Source: Ancylomarina sp048268005 (GTDB lineage Bacteria; Bacteroidota; Bacteroidia; Bacteroidales; Marinifilaceae). Taken from it: DNA of 64,000 nucleotides. Positions 28,389-35,989 of the stretch are shown here, in pieces (within the stretch, counting starts at the first letter, position 1; the number at the start of each line of letters is the position of its first letter). The position numbers and the translations under genes are program-made. The notes under the pieces were generated by a model. The model worked only from the letters and a program-made list of their open reading frames with translations, did no database searches and was not told the DNA's origin. The stretch spans positions 186,001 to 250,000 of the forward strand of contig JBLWWJ010000005.1 in NCBI GenBank assembly GCA_048268005.1. The letters run 5' to 3'.

Positions 28389-29312
28389 ATGCCTAAAACT
28401 CATGTAGAAAAATCAATAACAATAGCTGCTAGTGCTGACAAAGTAAAAAGCGTTATTAGCAATTTTAACAATTGGAAACCCTGGTCGCCTTGGTTTATTC
28501 TAGAGCCGGAAACAAAGGAAACTGTTTCTGATGATGGCAAAACCCATGAGTGGGAAGGAAAACGTATTGGATCGGGAATCATCAAAGTGATTAAGGAAAG
28601 TGATACGGTGATCAATTATGATCTTAAGTTTCTGAAGCCCTGGAAATCGCAGTCTAAGACTGATTTTATTCTTGAACAGATTGATGAGAACACGACCAAA
28701 CTGACCTGGACCATGGATGGCTCCTTACCATTTTTCATGTTCTGGATGAAAGCCATGATGGAGCGTTTGATTGGAATGGACTACGACCGTGGTTTATTGA
28801 TGCTTAAGGATTATATTGAAAAAGGACATGTTGATGCCAAACTGGAATTCCTTGGTGAATCTCAATTTGAAGGTTGTCAATTTGTTGGAATAAAAAATGA
28901 ATGTACAATTGACAATATTGGTGAAGTCATGTCTGAAGATTTCAAAAAACTAGCTGATTTTGCCAAAGAAAATGAAGACCATGTTACATGCGACTGGTTC
29001 TCCATCTATCACAAATTCGATTTTAACAAGAACAGAGTGGTATACACCAGCGGAATTGGTATTAAATCAGATCCACAAAGTATACCTGCCGGAATGATTA
29101 AAGGCCGTCTTCCTGCAACCAAAGTGCATACAGTTCGCCATATCGGTCCTTATGAATTATCAGGTAATGGATGGAGTGCGATTATGGCCATGGACAGAGC
29201 CAAAGAATTTAAGCAAAACAAGAAGATTCCACCTATGGAATTTTACAGAAACAGCCCAATGGATACCGAACCTAAAGATTTGATTTCGGATATTTGCATG
29301 GCGATTAAATAA
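28389..29312 (+). CDS. SRPBCC plus GyrI-like two-domain protein
   Basis: A 307-residue cytoplasmic protein made of two small-ligand-binding domains. Residues 1-150 look like a SRPBCC/polyketide-cyclase fold (SITIAASADKVKSVISNFNNW, then WEGKRIGSG and LTWTMDGSLPFFMF). Residues 155-307 look like a GyrI-like/AraC effector-binding domain (LPATKVHTVRHIGPYELSGNGW, PPMEFYRNSP). There is no DNA-binding domain. A role in binding hydrophobic small molecules is likely, but no ligand can be named. Confidence 0.8.
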   Translation: MPKTHVEKSITIAASADKVKSVISNFNNWKPWSPWFILEPETKETVSDDGKTHEWEGKRIGSGIIKVIKESDTVINYDLKFLKPWKSQSKTDFILEQIDENTTKLTWTMDGSLPFFMFWMKAMMERLIGMDYDRGLLMLKDYIEKGHVDAKLEFLGESQFEGCQFVGIKNECTIDNIGEVMSEDFKKLADFAKENEDHVTCDWFSIYHKFDFNKNRVVYTSGIGIKSDPQSIPAGMIKGRLPATKVHTVRHIGPYELSGNGWSAIMAMDRAKEFKQNKKIPPMEFYRNSPMDTEPKDLISDICMAIK

Positions 29313-29326
29313 AAACAAAATCGTGC

Positions 29327-29374
29327 AACCTGACAGGTTAATTTTACGAGATGTAAGTAAAACTGTCAGGTTTT
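29327..29374. repeat. CCTGACAGG palindrome, copy 3
   Basis: Left arm AACCTGACAGGTTAATTTTAC, loop GAGAT, right arm GTAAGTAAAACTGTCAGG then TTTT. 15 bp behind the SRPBCC/GyrI gene; may serve as its terminator. Confidence 0.78.
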
Positions 29375-29380
29375 AAAAAT

Positions 29381-29414
29381 AACACCCTAAATGAGAATAA
29401 CATTTAGGGTGTTT
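29381..29414. terminator. Hairpin terminator between convergent genes
   Basis: AACACCCTAAATG / CATTTAGGGTGTT stem with short loop, directly after the palindromic repeat. It lies between the plus-strand SRPBCC gene and the minus-strand TlpA-like gene. Confidence 0.75.
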
Positions 29415-29498
29415 ATAGTTAGATCGATTTTTATATTTTCTACTACAGTAAGTGTTGACTCAGTACTTAACCTGTATCAACAAAACTCAATAGTATCT

Positions 29499-30317
29499 TT
29501 ATTTCTCTGAGACTTTCAGTAATTCATCAATCTTCTCAACCAATTTATTCAATTTCTCTTCGCTATAACCTATCGACGTATACACAACTTTCCCATTCTG
29601 ATCGATAAGAAAGTTTCGAGGAATAAATTCAGTAGCAAATTGCTTATAAATAGCCTGGTTAGGGTCTAATCCCACATTAAATGCGATTCCTTTGGTCTTC
29701 AGTTTCTCCATTTTTTTTCTAACTACCTCTTCTTTTTCACCACGAGAAACCGGAAGTAAAACAAAATTACTGGAAGCAAAAGGCTTGACAATTTTATCGG
29801 GAAATTCGTAAAGTTCTTTCATACAGGGTGCACACCAGGTAGCCCAGAAATTAAGCAAAACGACTTTCCCTTTTAAATCCTGCAGTTTAATTTTTTGTCC
29901 GTCAAGCATGTCAACAACAAAGTCCGGAGCCATATCACCTGTGTTTACCAAGGTCGACTCCTTCATCTTTTTTGCCCGCTCTTCCGCATTCTTTTTATTA
30001 ATTGCGGCAGCTTCTTCCGGCGTAATTCGTTTTACGGTCTTCATTTCTTCATCGGTGTAAAGATCAAATATAACAACCGTATTCTCGTTAACTCTTTCTC
30101 CTATCTTTTTAATTAGGGCTTCTTTTGCTTCGCCAGAAACACCCATTTTCATTTCTTTAATACGTTTTATATCCAGATTATCAATATAATCCTGGCTAAC
30201 CTCTTCACCATTAATAATGTATAAGTATTTCGGTTTCTTCTTATTGGATTCCTGAGCATAAGAACCGAATGCATATACCAGGCTAATTAACAGGACTACA
30301 ACTAATTTTACTTTCAT
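29499..30317 (-). CDS. TlpA-like thioredoxin-fold protein
   Basis: A 272-residue exported thiol-disulfide protein. Signal peptide (about 1-21), an N-terminal region with a charged helical linker (about 22-125), then a TlpA/ResA-type thioredoxin domain with NFWATWCAPCMKELYEF (Cys162, Cys165) and the cis-proline region FIPRNFLID. Such proteins reduce periplasmic disulfides, for instance in cytochrome assembly, or serve peroxide defence. The N-terminal region is not recognised. Confidence 0.88.
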   Translation of the reverse strand: MKVKLVVVLLISLVYAFGSYAQESNKKKPKYLYIINGEEVSQDYIDNLDIKRIKEMKMGVSGEAKEALIKKIGERVNENTVVIFDLYTDEEMKTVKRITPEEAAAINKKNAEERAKKMKESTLVNTGDMAPDFVVDMLDGQKIKLQDLKGKVVLLNFWATWCAPCMKELYEFPDKIVKPFASSNFVLLPVSRGEKEEVVRKKMEKLKTKGIAFNVGLDPNQAIYKQFATEFIPRNFLIDQNGKVVYTSIGYSEEKLNKLVEKIDELLKVSEK

Positions 30318-30985
30318 ATCTTCTCTATTTTAAAGGGATTGTTATTGGGCTTATTTTATAAGGAATAAAAGAATACCATTAAATTGATCAGTCTAAAATT
30401 AAAAATAAATCCAACTAAACAGTATCTTAAACTTAAGTAAAGCAAGTATTCTACATAAAATAGAACGACTCTTTATAACAAAAGAGTTTTTGTCAAATTG
30501 GAAAGGGTGTTTTGCTCTTTAATTTGGGCTCAGATTGTTTTGCAAAAGACTGATTACAGTTTGCAAAAGAGGAAAATAGACACAATTTGACTCTTTTACA
30601 CCACGAAAAAGGCCAAATATGAATTGTAAATGGTCTTTTGCAATTTGTTTTGGGCATTTTACAAAAAGCAAAACGCCCAGATTATTTTGCAAAAAACCCA
30701 AACTCACTCAAAAAATGCTTACTCATCATGTTTAAAACTAAAATACGACAAACTCCTGCACAAGTAGAAATTACAGATACTCTAAAACTTTAAATCCACA
30801 CTATTTATTTTACTAAACAAATTATTTCATCCCAATATCAATTTTTCAGCAAATATCTACATAACACCTAACGAACACATAATCAGACCAAACCAAGACT
30901 TATTAACAATAATAATCCTTGAATTCTCCCTATTTTCGTTTTTCCACAATTTAACCATATATTATCCTACATCTTATAATGTAAA
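30318..30985. other. Gene-free, repeat-containing stretch
   Basis: About 670 bp without a convincing gene. It holds direct-repeat copy A (30416-30478), and a cluster of TTTTGCAAAA-like blocks: CAGATTGTTTTGCAAAA at 30531-30547 and CAGATTATTTTGCAAAA at 30678-30694, with shorter copies near 30560 and 30636. A 62-codon frame on the minus strand (30519-30707) follows these repeats and is probably not a gene. Confidence 0.5.
30416..30478 (+). repeat. 63-bp direct repeat, copy A
   Basis: Matches copy B (32193-32255) at 52 of 63 positions with no gaps, including an identical core CAAGTATTCTACATAAAATA. Lies upstream of the TlpA-like gene. Confidence 0.85.
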
Positions 30986-31023
30986 AAAGCGCCCCAAACG
31001 TGAATACGTTTGGGGCGCTTTAT
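30986..31023 (-). terminator. Intrinsic terminator of the outer-membrane protein gene
   Basis: AAAGCGCCCCAAACG / CGTTTGGGGCGCTTT stem, GC-rich, followed by a T run on the minus strand. It lies 86 bp behind the stop of the 31109 gene. Confidence 0.88.
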
Positions 31024-31108
31024 TAGGCTTCTCTTCTTAGCCTAGGATTATAATATAAAGGAACGCGATACAACCGAAGCTAATCGCACACCTGTGGGAA
31101 TTTTTCGC

Positions 31109-31792
31109 TTAAGATTTGTTATTTAATATATATTGAAAGCCTATTGTAAATGTGTTTAAATCTAAATTCAATCCGAGGTTTTCATCTATATTTTCATAAC
31201 CATCATAGTAATCTGAGGATTCGTCAAGACTATATTTGGTTCTATTGTAATACAGTTGCCCAATCGTACATTTTAACGACCACTTATTAGAAATAAAATA
31301 AGTAAGACCAGGTGATGCATTAATATTAAAAACAGAAATGTCACTTTCTGATGTACTACGATCTCTTCCATCATCATGTTTTCCAAATCCAAACTGAACT
31401 TTTAGCGTTGATGTAAAGTAAAGTTTTTCAGCTATTTTACCATATTTTGTGATATATGGATAAATAAGAAATTGATTTGTTTCTACTGTTTGATTATCAT
31501 TATAAGGACTTGATCCTCCTTCTATATACTTACTTTTATTTTGCTGATATGCTATTCCAAGACCTACTTCTAAAAATTCGGAAATAAACATTCCACATTG
31601 GGGACTTATAGAGATATGTGTTGTTTTGTACTTGTCTGCTTCAGAAGTACTGCTGTGACTAGTATATTGTTGAGATAGATTATTTTTATTAAAATTTATA
31701 TCGCCACCTAATATGATGGTTCCCTTTTGCACTTGTGCGTTAATCGTTGAGAAAAAGGTACAAGCTAGTACTATTAACAGTAATTTTTTCAT
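31109..31792 (-). CDS. Small outer-membrane beta-barrel protein
   Basis: A 227-residue secreted protein; the ATG at 31792 places a standard signal peptide (MKKLLLIVLACTFFSTINAQ) at the very N-terminus, so it is preferred over the ATG at 31810. The mature part alternates hydrophobic and polar residues in beta strands (ISPQCGMFISEFLEVGLGIAY; TLKVQFGFGKH) and ends FTIGFQYILN, typical of OmpW/OmpA-barrel-like (OMP_b-brl) proteins of Bacteroidota. No motif reveals the cargo. It lies inside the segment bounded by the 63-bp direct repeats. Confidence 0.8.
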   Translation of the reverse strand: MKKLLLIVLACTFFSTINAQVQKGTIILGGDINFNKNNLSQQYTSHSSTSEADKYKTTHISISPQCGMFISEFLEVGLGIAYQQNKSKYIEGGSSPYNDNQTVETNQFLIYPYITKYGKIAEKLYFTSTLKVQFGFGKHDDGRDRSTSESDISVFNINASPGLTYFISNKWSLKCTIGQLYYNRTKYSLDESSDYYDGYENIDENLGLNLDLNTFTIGFQYILNNKS

Positions 31793-31817
31793 AGGATACT
31801 TTTTATTCATTTTTTAT

Positions 31818-31924
31818 TGGTTACGTGTTTGAATCTCATCAATGGCTTTTTCGAGCATTAAATCTTTGCACTGATTCATTGATTCTTCAGTACTTGTTAT
31901 CGTAATATGGAAATTACAATATCT
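31818..31924 (-). pseudogene. Short coding-like remnant
   Basis: A minus-strand frame without its own convincing start reads FHITITSTEESMNQ, CKDLMLEKAIDEIQ and TRNQ then stop at 31818. It looks like the C-terminal end of a lost gene, cut by palindrome copy 4. I cannot assign a family. Confidence 0.25.
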
Positions 31925-31972
31925 AACCTGACAGGTTAAATTTTTCGAGATGTAAGTATACCTGTCAGGTTT
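31925..31972. repeat. CCTGACAGG palindrome, copy 4
   Basis: Left arm AACCTGACAGGTTAAATTT, loop with CGAGATGTAAGTA, right arm ACCTGTCAGGTTT. The loop resembles copies 2 and 3. It separates two gene remnants. Confidence 0.78.
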
Positions 31973-31981
31973 CATGCCGAT

Positions 31982-32171
31982 TTAATTATTTTCAACTATT
32001 TGTATTTCTTCTTCGCTTAAACCGTAAAGTTCATACATCATTGGGGCTTTTTCTTTGTCGGTTTTATCTATCTCAGCTTTTAAGCTTTGGGCTTCTGATT
32101 TTTTAGTTTTAAAAGCTTCCAACCAATCCATTTTGGAGAGTTTATCCCCTCCTACTTTTTTTAAGGTGACT
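31982..32171 (-). pseudogene. C-terminal remnant of a restriction-modification enzyme
   Basis: Minus-strand frame, open back to a TAA at 32192-32194; the first ATG at 32131 gives 49 residues. It reads LKKVGGDKLSKMDWLEAF, KTKKSEAQSLKAEIDKTDKE and MMYELYGLSEEEIQIVENN. The end pattern (E-I-D-x-x-D-x-E-...-VYELYGL(T/S)EEEI-IVE) is what I know from the extreme C-terminus of Eco57I-like N6-adenine methylase/restriction enzymes. The rest of the gene (about 1000 residues) is absent, and direct-repeat copy B starts where homology stops. A functional small protein is unlikely. Confidence 0.6.
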
Positions 32172-32192
32172 AAAATTAAAGATAAATTTGAT

Positions 32193-32255
32193 TAAACAGT
32201 ATTTAGGCGTCAAGTAAAACAAGTATTCTACATAAAATAGAAACACTCTTCATAA
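32193..32255 (+). repeat. 63-bp direct repeat, copy B
   Basis: Partner of copy A at 30416, same orientation, 52 of 63 identical. Together they bracket a 1.8-kb segment with an outer-membrane protein gene and two gene remnants. Confidence 0.85.
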
Positions 32256-32466
32256 TCCCGATGTAGGTGAAACCTTGTCTTCTTACTTAAATCCATTTTA
32301 AAATACGGCCTGGTATATGTCTCTTAAAATGCTACGAATATTCTAGTAAGTCAGAGCATGCCCTTCTTCCAACAAACTTGGCTTCTCCAAGTGAGTCGTA
32401 TAAGCAATTAAGTGCTAGCTAATTCTACTATACTGGCTTGCTAAACTTAATAATCTTATTTACCTT
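32256..32466. other. Upstream region of gatE
   Basis: No consensus -7 box found. A small hairpin ACTTGG-CTTCT-CCAAGT lies near 32382; otherwise nothing recognised. Confidence 0.3.
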
Positions 32467-34461
32467 ATGGCTTCCAAAATTAAACCCACTATGCCTAAAT
32501 TTAACCCAGTAAAAAACTACCAGAATACCCGTAAAACCATTGGGTATGTTACAAGAAAAAAAGCGACAGAGAAGGATTATAAACGCATCGGATTTATGTC
32601 TGGTTTGGAAGTCCATCAGCAGCTAAAAACCGAAAAGAAACTCTTCTGTCACTGTCCGGCAGGTATCTTACACGATCATAACAATTATGATGCAGAGATT
32701 ATCCGCCATATGCGTCCAACACTATCGGAGCTTGGTGAATATGACGGAACGGCTTTAATGGAGTTCAAAACCCGAAAAGAGATTACTTACCGTTTAAACA
32801 ACGAGTCGGCTTGTACTTACGAAATTGACGACACCCCACCCTTTATTATCAATAAGGAAGCTCTGGAATATGCCCTTGAGATCTCTCTCCTGTCGAACCT
32901 TAATATTGTCGGTGAGGTTCATATCACGCGTAAGCAATATTTGGATGGCAGTATTCCTGCAGGTTTTCAAAGAACAGCTATTCTCGGTGTTGAAGGTCAT
33001 ATACAGTTAAAGCACAAGAAAGTTCGTTTAATTCAATTGAGTATAGAAGAAGATTCCTGTCGAGAGATTTCGGATATTGGTCACAATAGAGTCTATAAGA
33101 CAGATCGCCTGGGCATGCCCCTAATTGAAACGGTAACTTATCCTGAGTGTTATACACCTGATGAATTGAGAGAAGCTGCCGAGTATATCCGTTTTCTTAA
33201 TAGAAGTACAGGAAAAGTCCGAACAGGAATGGGTGCTGGTCGCGAAGATGTTAACGTGAGCTGTAAAGGCGGTACGCGTATCGAAATAAAAGGTGTGGCG
33301 CATAATAAATGGATTCCTGAACTATCTCATAACGAGGCTTTCCGCCAATGGGCTTTACTAAATGTTCAAAAGCTACTGAAAGATCAGGTAAAAAACCAGG
33401 AGGCTTGGAAAATAAAGCCTGTTAAGATTGATCCTACTCAATTAAAGCTTAAAAACGTGCTAATGGCATCCCTGGATTTTTCCGATAAGGAAGTTTATGC
33501 TGTCAACTTGGAAGGTTTCCAGGGTATACTCTCCCACTTTACACAGCCCGGTCAATGTTTTGCCAACGAAATTACAGAGCGATTGAAGGTTGTGGCTTGT
33601 ATCGAAAAGCCTAATATGTATCATTCAGAAGAAATTGATGGTTCAAGCTTAAAAGCCGACTTCTATATCATCAAAGAGCTTGTAAATGCTGGTGAAAATG
33701 ATGCTCAAATCATCTTCTGGGGACCTAAGGACGATATACCAACAGCGCTGGAAACCATAGAGGAAAGATGCATTATGGCATTCGATACCATCCCCGAGGA
33801 AACCCGTAAATCTTTTAAGGATGGAACGACGATTTTCGAACGAGTACTGCCAGGAGCAGATAGAATGTATCCTGATACAGACTCGGCTCCTATCCCACTG
33901 CCTAATGATTATATTGAAGATCTAAACAAGAATTTGCCTATCGAAATATTCAAACGTTACGAACAACTCCGTGCCTGGGGTATCCCAACTGATACCGATC
34001 ATTATATTTTAAGAAATAATCTTGTTCCAGTTATCGAGAAAATTGAAAAAATGAAGATCCCTGCCAAATTTGTTGGCACCTTCTTCGGACATACCCTAAA
34101 ATACGTAGAAGGTAAGTACAAAAAGCATGAAGATTTTAAATACAATCGCATTGTAAAAATGTTCGAATACATACAAAAGAACAAACTTCATTATGCCATC
34201 TCCAAGCTGATGCTTCCTGTGCTTATTGAGCACCCCAATATGGATTTCTCTTCAATTCTGACCAGTATTAATTTCAAGAAAAGAAGTCTTGAGGAACTCT
34301 TAGCTCCCGTGAATTATCTGAATGAAAAATTCAGAGAGACCAATGGTCAGGTTGATAAAAAGAAAACCATTGATTGGATTATGGGCCAGCTTCATAAGCA
34401 AGCTACAGGAAATTTAGCATTAAGCGAATTGAAAACTAAAATCGAAAAAGCTATTAAATAG
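32467..34461 (+). CDS. gatE: Glu-tRNA(Gln) amidotransferase subunit E (archaeal type)
   Basis: GatE binds misacylated Glu-tRNA(Gln) and, with GatD, converts it to Gln-tRNA(Gln); the GatDE enzyme is regarded as the archaeal form. A GatB-like cradle (FMSGLEVHQQL, CHCPAG, RKQYLDGSIPAGFQRT, IEEDSCREI, GMPLIE, GAGREDVNVS) runs to about residue 290. The insertion that separates GatE from bacterial GatB, an AspRS-type GAD domain, is present (about 325-445), followed by LPGADRMYPDTDSAPIP and a helical/YqeY-like tail. Length 664 also fits GatE, not GatB (about 480). About 40 extra residues precede the core. gatD follows 9 bp later. Confidence 0.92.
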   Translation: MASKIKPTMPKFNPVKNYQNTRKTIGYVTRKKATEKDYKRIGFMSGLEVHQQLKTEKKLFCHCPAGILHDHNNYDAEIIRHMRPTLSELGEYDGTALMEFKTRKEITYRLNNESACTYEIDDTPPFIINKEALEYALEISLLSNLNIVGEVHITRKQYLDGSIPAGFQRTAILGVEGHIQLKHKKVRLIQLSIEEDSCREISDIGHNRVYKTDRLGMPLIETVTYPECYTPDELREAAEYIRFLNRSTGKVRTGMGAGREDVNVSCKGGTRIEIKGVAHNKWIPELSHNEAFRQWALLNVQKLLKDQVKNQEAWKIKPVKIDPTQLKLKNVLMASLDFSDKEVYAVNLEGFQGILSHFTQPGQCFANEITERLKVVACIEKPNMYHSEEIDGSSLKADFYIIKELVNAGENDAQIIFWGPKDDIPTALETIEERCIMAFDTIPEETRKSFKDGTTIFERVLPGADRMYPDTDSAPIPLPNDYIEDLNKNLPIEIFKRYEQLRAWGIPTDTDHYILRNNLVPVIEKIEKMKIPAKFVGTFFGHTLKYVEGKYKKHEDFKYNRIVKMFEYIQKNKLHYAISKLMLPVLIEHPNMDFSSILTSINFKKRSLEELLAPVNYLNEKFRETNGQVDKKKTIDWIMGQLHKQATGNLALSELKTKIEKAIK

Positions 34462-34470
34462 TCGACTATT

Positions 34471-35853
34471 ATGGAAGATATTTTTCAAGGATATAAAGGC
34501 GGTGCATTAGAAGTACTCAAAAAATATAATGTGAGAGTTTGGGGAACGGCAAAGATTACCACAACACGTGGTGATTTTGAAGGAACCATTCTACCCCGAT
34601 CGGAAAATGATGACGATCAGCATATTGTTTTAAAAATTATAACGGGTTATAATATTGGTGTAGATATCATCACCATAACCGACATGAAAGAAACGGGCTA
34701 CAAAAAAGCCAACTATAAGATTCCGGAAAAGGAATTCCCCACTACCGAAGGCCTTCCTAATGTGAAGCTATTCGGAACGGGAGGAACTATTGCTTCTCGT
34801 CTGGATTATAGAACCGGAGCCGTTATTCCGGCTTTCTCTCCGGGAGAGCTATACGGTGCAGTACCTGAATTGGCTGACATTTGTAATTTGACAACCGAGA
34901 AGGTCTTTGCCGTTTTTAGTGAGAATATGGGGCCAAAGCAGTATTTGCAACTGGCCAAGGCTATTGGTAAAGAAATTGAGAATGGCGTCGATGGTATTGT
35001 TATTGGTCATGGTACCGATACCATGCATCATACAGGTGCTGCCTTGACTTTTATGGTACAAAACTCACCTGTACCCATTGTTATTGTGGGTTCGCAACGC
35101 TCATCAGATCGCCCAAGTTCTGATGCAGCCTTAAACCTGATGCATGCCATGTATTCGGCAGGGAATTCGGATATTGCAGAGGTGATGGTTTGTATGTTCG
35201 GGCCGACTTCGGATGAATATGGTTTGTTGCACAAAGGAACTCGTGTGCGTAAGATGCACTCCTCTTACCGATCGACATTCCGTACCATTGGCGATACACC
35301 CTTAGCTATGGTCAATCGTCATAAAATTGAGAATATCAAAAAGGATTACAAGCACAGACGTAAGGATAGGAAAGTAACAATAAAGCCTTATTTCAGTGAT
35401 AAGGTGACCATGTTGTATTATTATCCGGGTATGAAACCTGATGTTTTGGATGCTCTGGTTGATTGTGGTTATAAAGGAATCGTTTTTATTGGAACGGGCT
35501 TAGGGCACGTGAATAAAGAATTGTATCCATCCATTGCAAGAGCTAAGAAAAAAGGTGTGTATATGTTTATGACCCTTCAAACCCTTTGGGGCTACGTTCA
35601 AATGTTTGTTTATGAGACCGGTCGTGAAATGATGGCAAGAGGCATCGTTCCTGGTGGCAATATGCTACCTGAGGTGGCTTATATCAAACTGGGTTGGGCT
35701 TTGGGTCAGACAGATGACCTTGAAGAAGTGCACAAGCTGATGCTAACACCTGTTAATGATGAAATAACCGAAAGAGAGCCTTATAATGGATATCTTCTGT
35801 ATCAGGGTGGTATTCCTGAGGTTGAAGAATTCATTAAAGAGGTTCATAAATAA
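34471..35853 (+). CDS. gatD: Glu-tRNA(Gln) amidotransferase subunit D (archaeal type)
   Basis: GatD is the glutaminase subunit: an L-asparaginase-I-like enzyme that releases ammonia for GatE. Residues 1-85 form the small GatD-specific N-terminal beta domain (VRVWGTAKITTTRGDFEGTILPR); the asparaginase core follows with Thr106 in GTGGTIAS, Thr182-Asp183 in GHGTDTMHHTG, and Lys261 in GTRVRKMHSS, completing the catalytic Thr/Thr/Asp/Lys set. This N-terminal domain distinguishes it from a plain type I asparaginase. Translationally close to gatE (9-bp gap) and surely in one operon. Confidence 0.93.
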   Translation: MEDIFQGYKGGALEVLKKYNVRVWGTAKITTTRGDFEGTILPRSENDDDQHIVLKIITGYNIGVDIITITDMKETGYKKANYKIPEKEFPTTEGLPNVKLFGTGGTIASRLDYRTGAVIPAFSPGELYGAVPELADICNLTTEKVFAVFSENMGPKQYLQLAKAIGKEIENGVDGIVIGHGTDTMHHTGAALTFMVQNSPVPIVIVGSQRSSDRPSSDAALNLMHAMYSAGNSDIAEVMVCMFGPTSDEYGLLHKGTRVRKMHSSYRSTFRTIGDTPLAMVNRHKIENIKKDYKHRRKDRKVTIKPYFSDKVTMLYYYPGMKPDVLDALVDCGYKGIVFIGTGLGHVNKELYPSIARAKKKGVYMFMTLQTLWGYVQMFVYETGREMMARGIVPGGNMLPEVAYIKLGWALGQTDDLEEVHKLMLTPVNDEITEREPYNGYLLYQGGIPEVEEFIKEVHK

Positions 35854-35861
35854 AAGAGTAT

Positions 35862-35962
35862 TGTTGAGACGCAATATTGAAATTCACTGTTGAGACGCAA
35901 GATTTTGCGTCTGTACAAATAAATTATAAAAATGTAGAGGCGCAAAATTATGCGCCTCTACA
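35862..35962. repeat. Cluster of (GTAGAGRCGC) palindromic repeats
   Basis: Three units in 100 bp: a half unit TGTTGAGACGCAATATT near 35863, TGTTGAGACGCAAGA / TTTTGCGTCTGTACA at 35888-35916, and a perfect palindrome TGTAGAGGCGCA / TGCGCCTCTACA at 35933-35962. Palindromes of this GTAGAGACGC type are widely dispersed in Bacteroidota and cyanobacterial genomes. They lie between the convergent gatD and MDR reductase genes and could end transcription. Confidence 0.8.
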
Positions 35963-35989
35963 TTTGTTTTATAGGCTGTGTTTATCCAA

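Noticed and set aside
30519..30707. 62-codon minus-strand frame in the repeat region
   Set aside because: Its sequence is made of the TTTTGCAAAA direct repeats (LQNN appears at both ends), with no promoter, no family resemblance and no partner; more likely a by-product of the repeats.
32378..32400. Hairpin ACTTGG-CTTCT-CCAAGT upstream of gatE, sharing ACTTGGCTTC with the satP element
   Set aside because: Only ten bases are shared and the stem is different; probably chance.
34471..35853. Simple L-asparaginase instead of GatD
   Set aside because: The extra N-terminal beta domain, the RVRKMHSS motif and the adjacent gatE argue for GatD.
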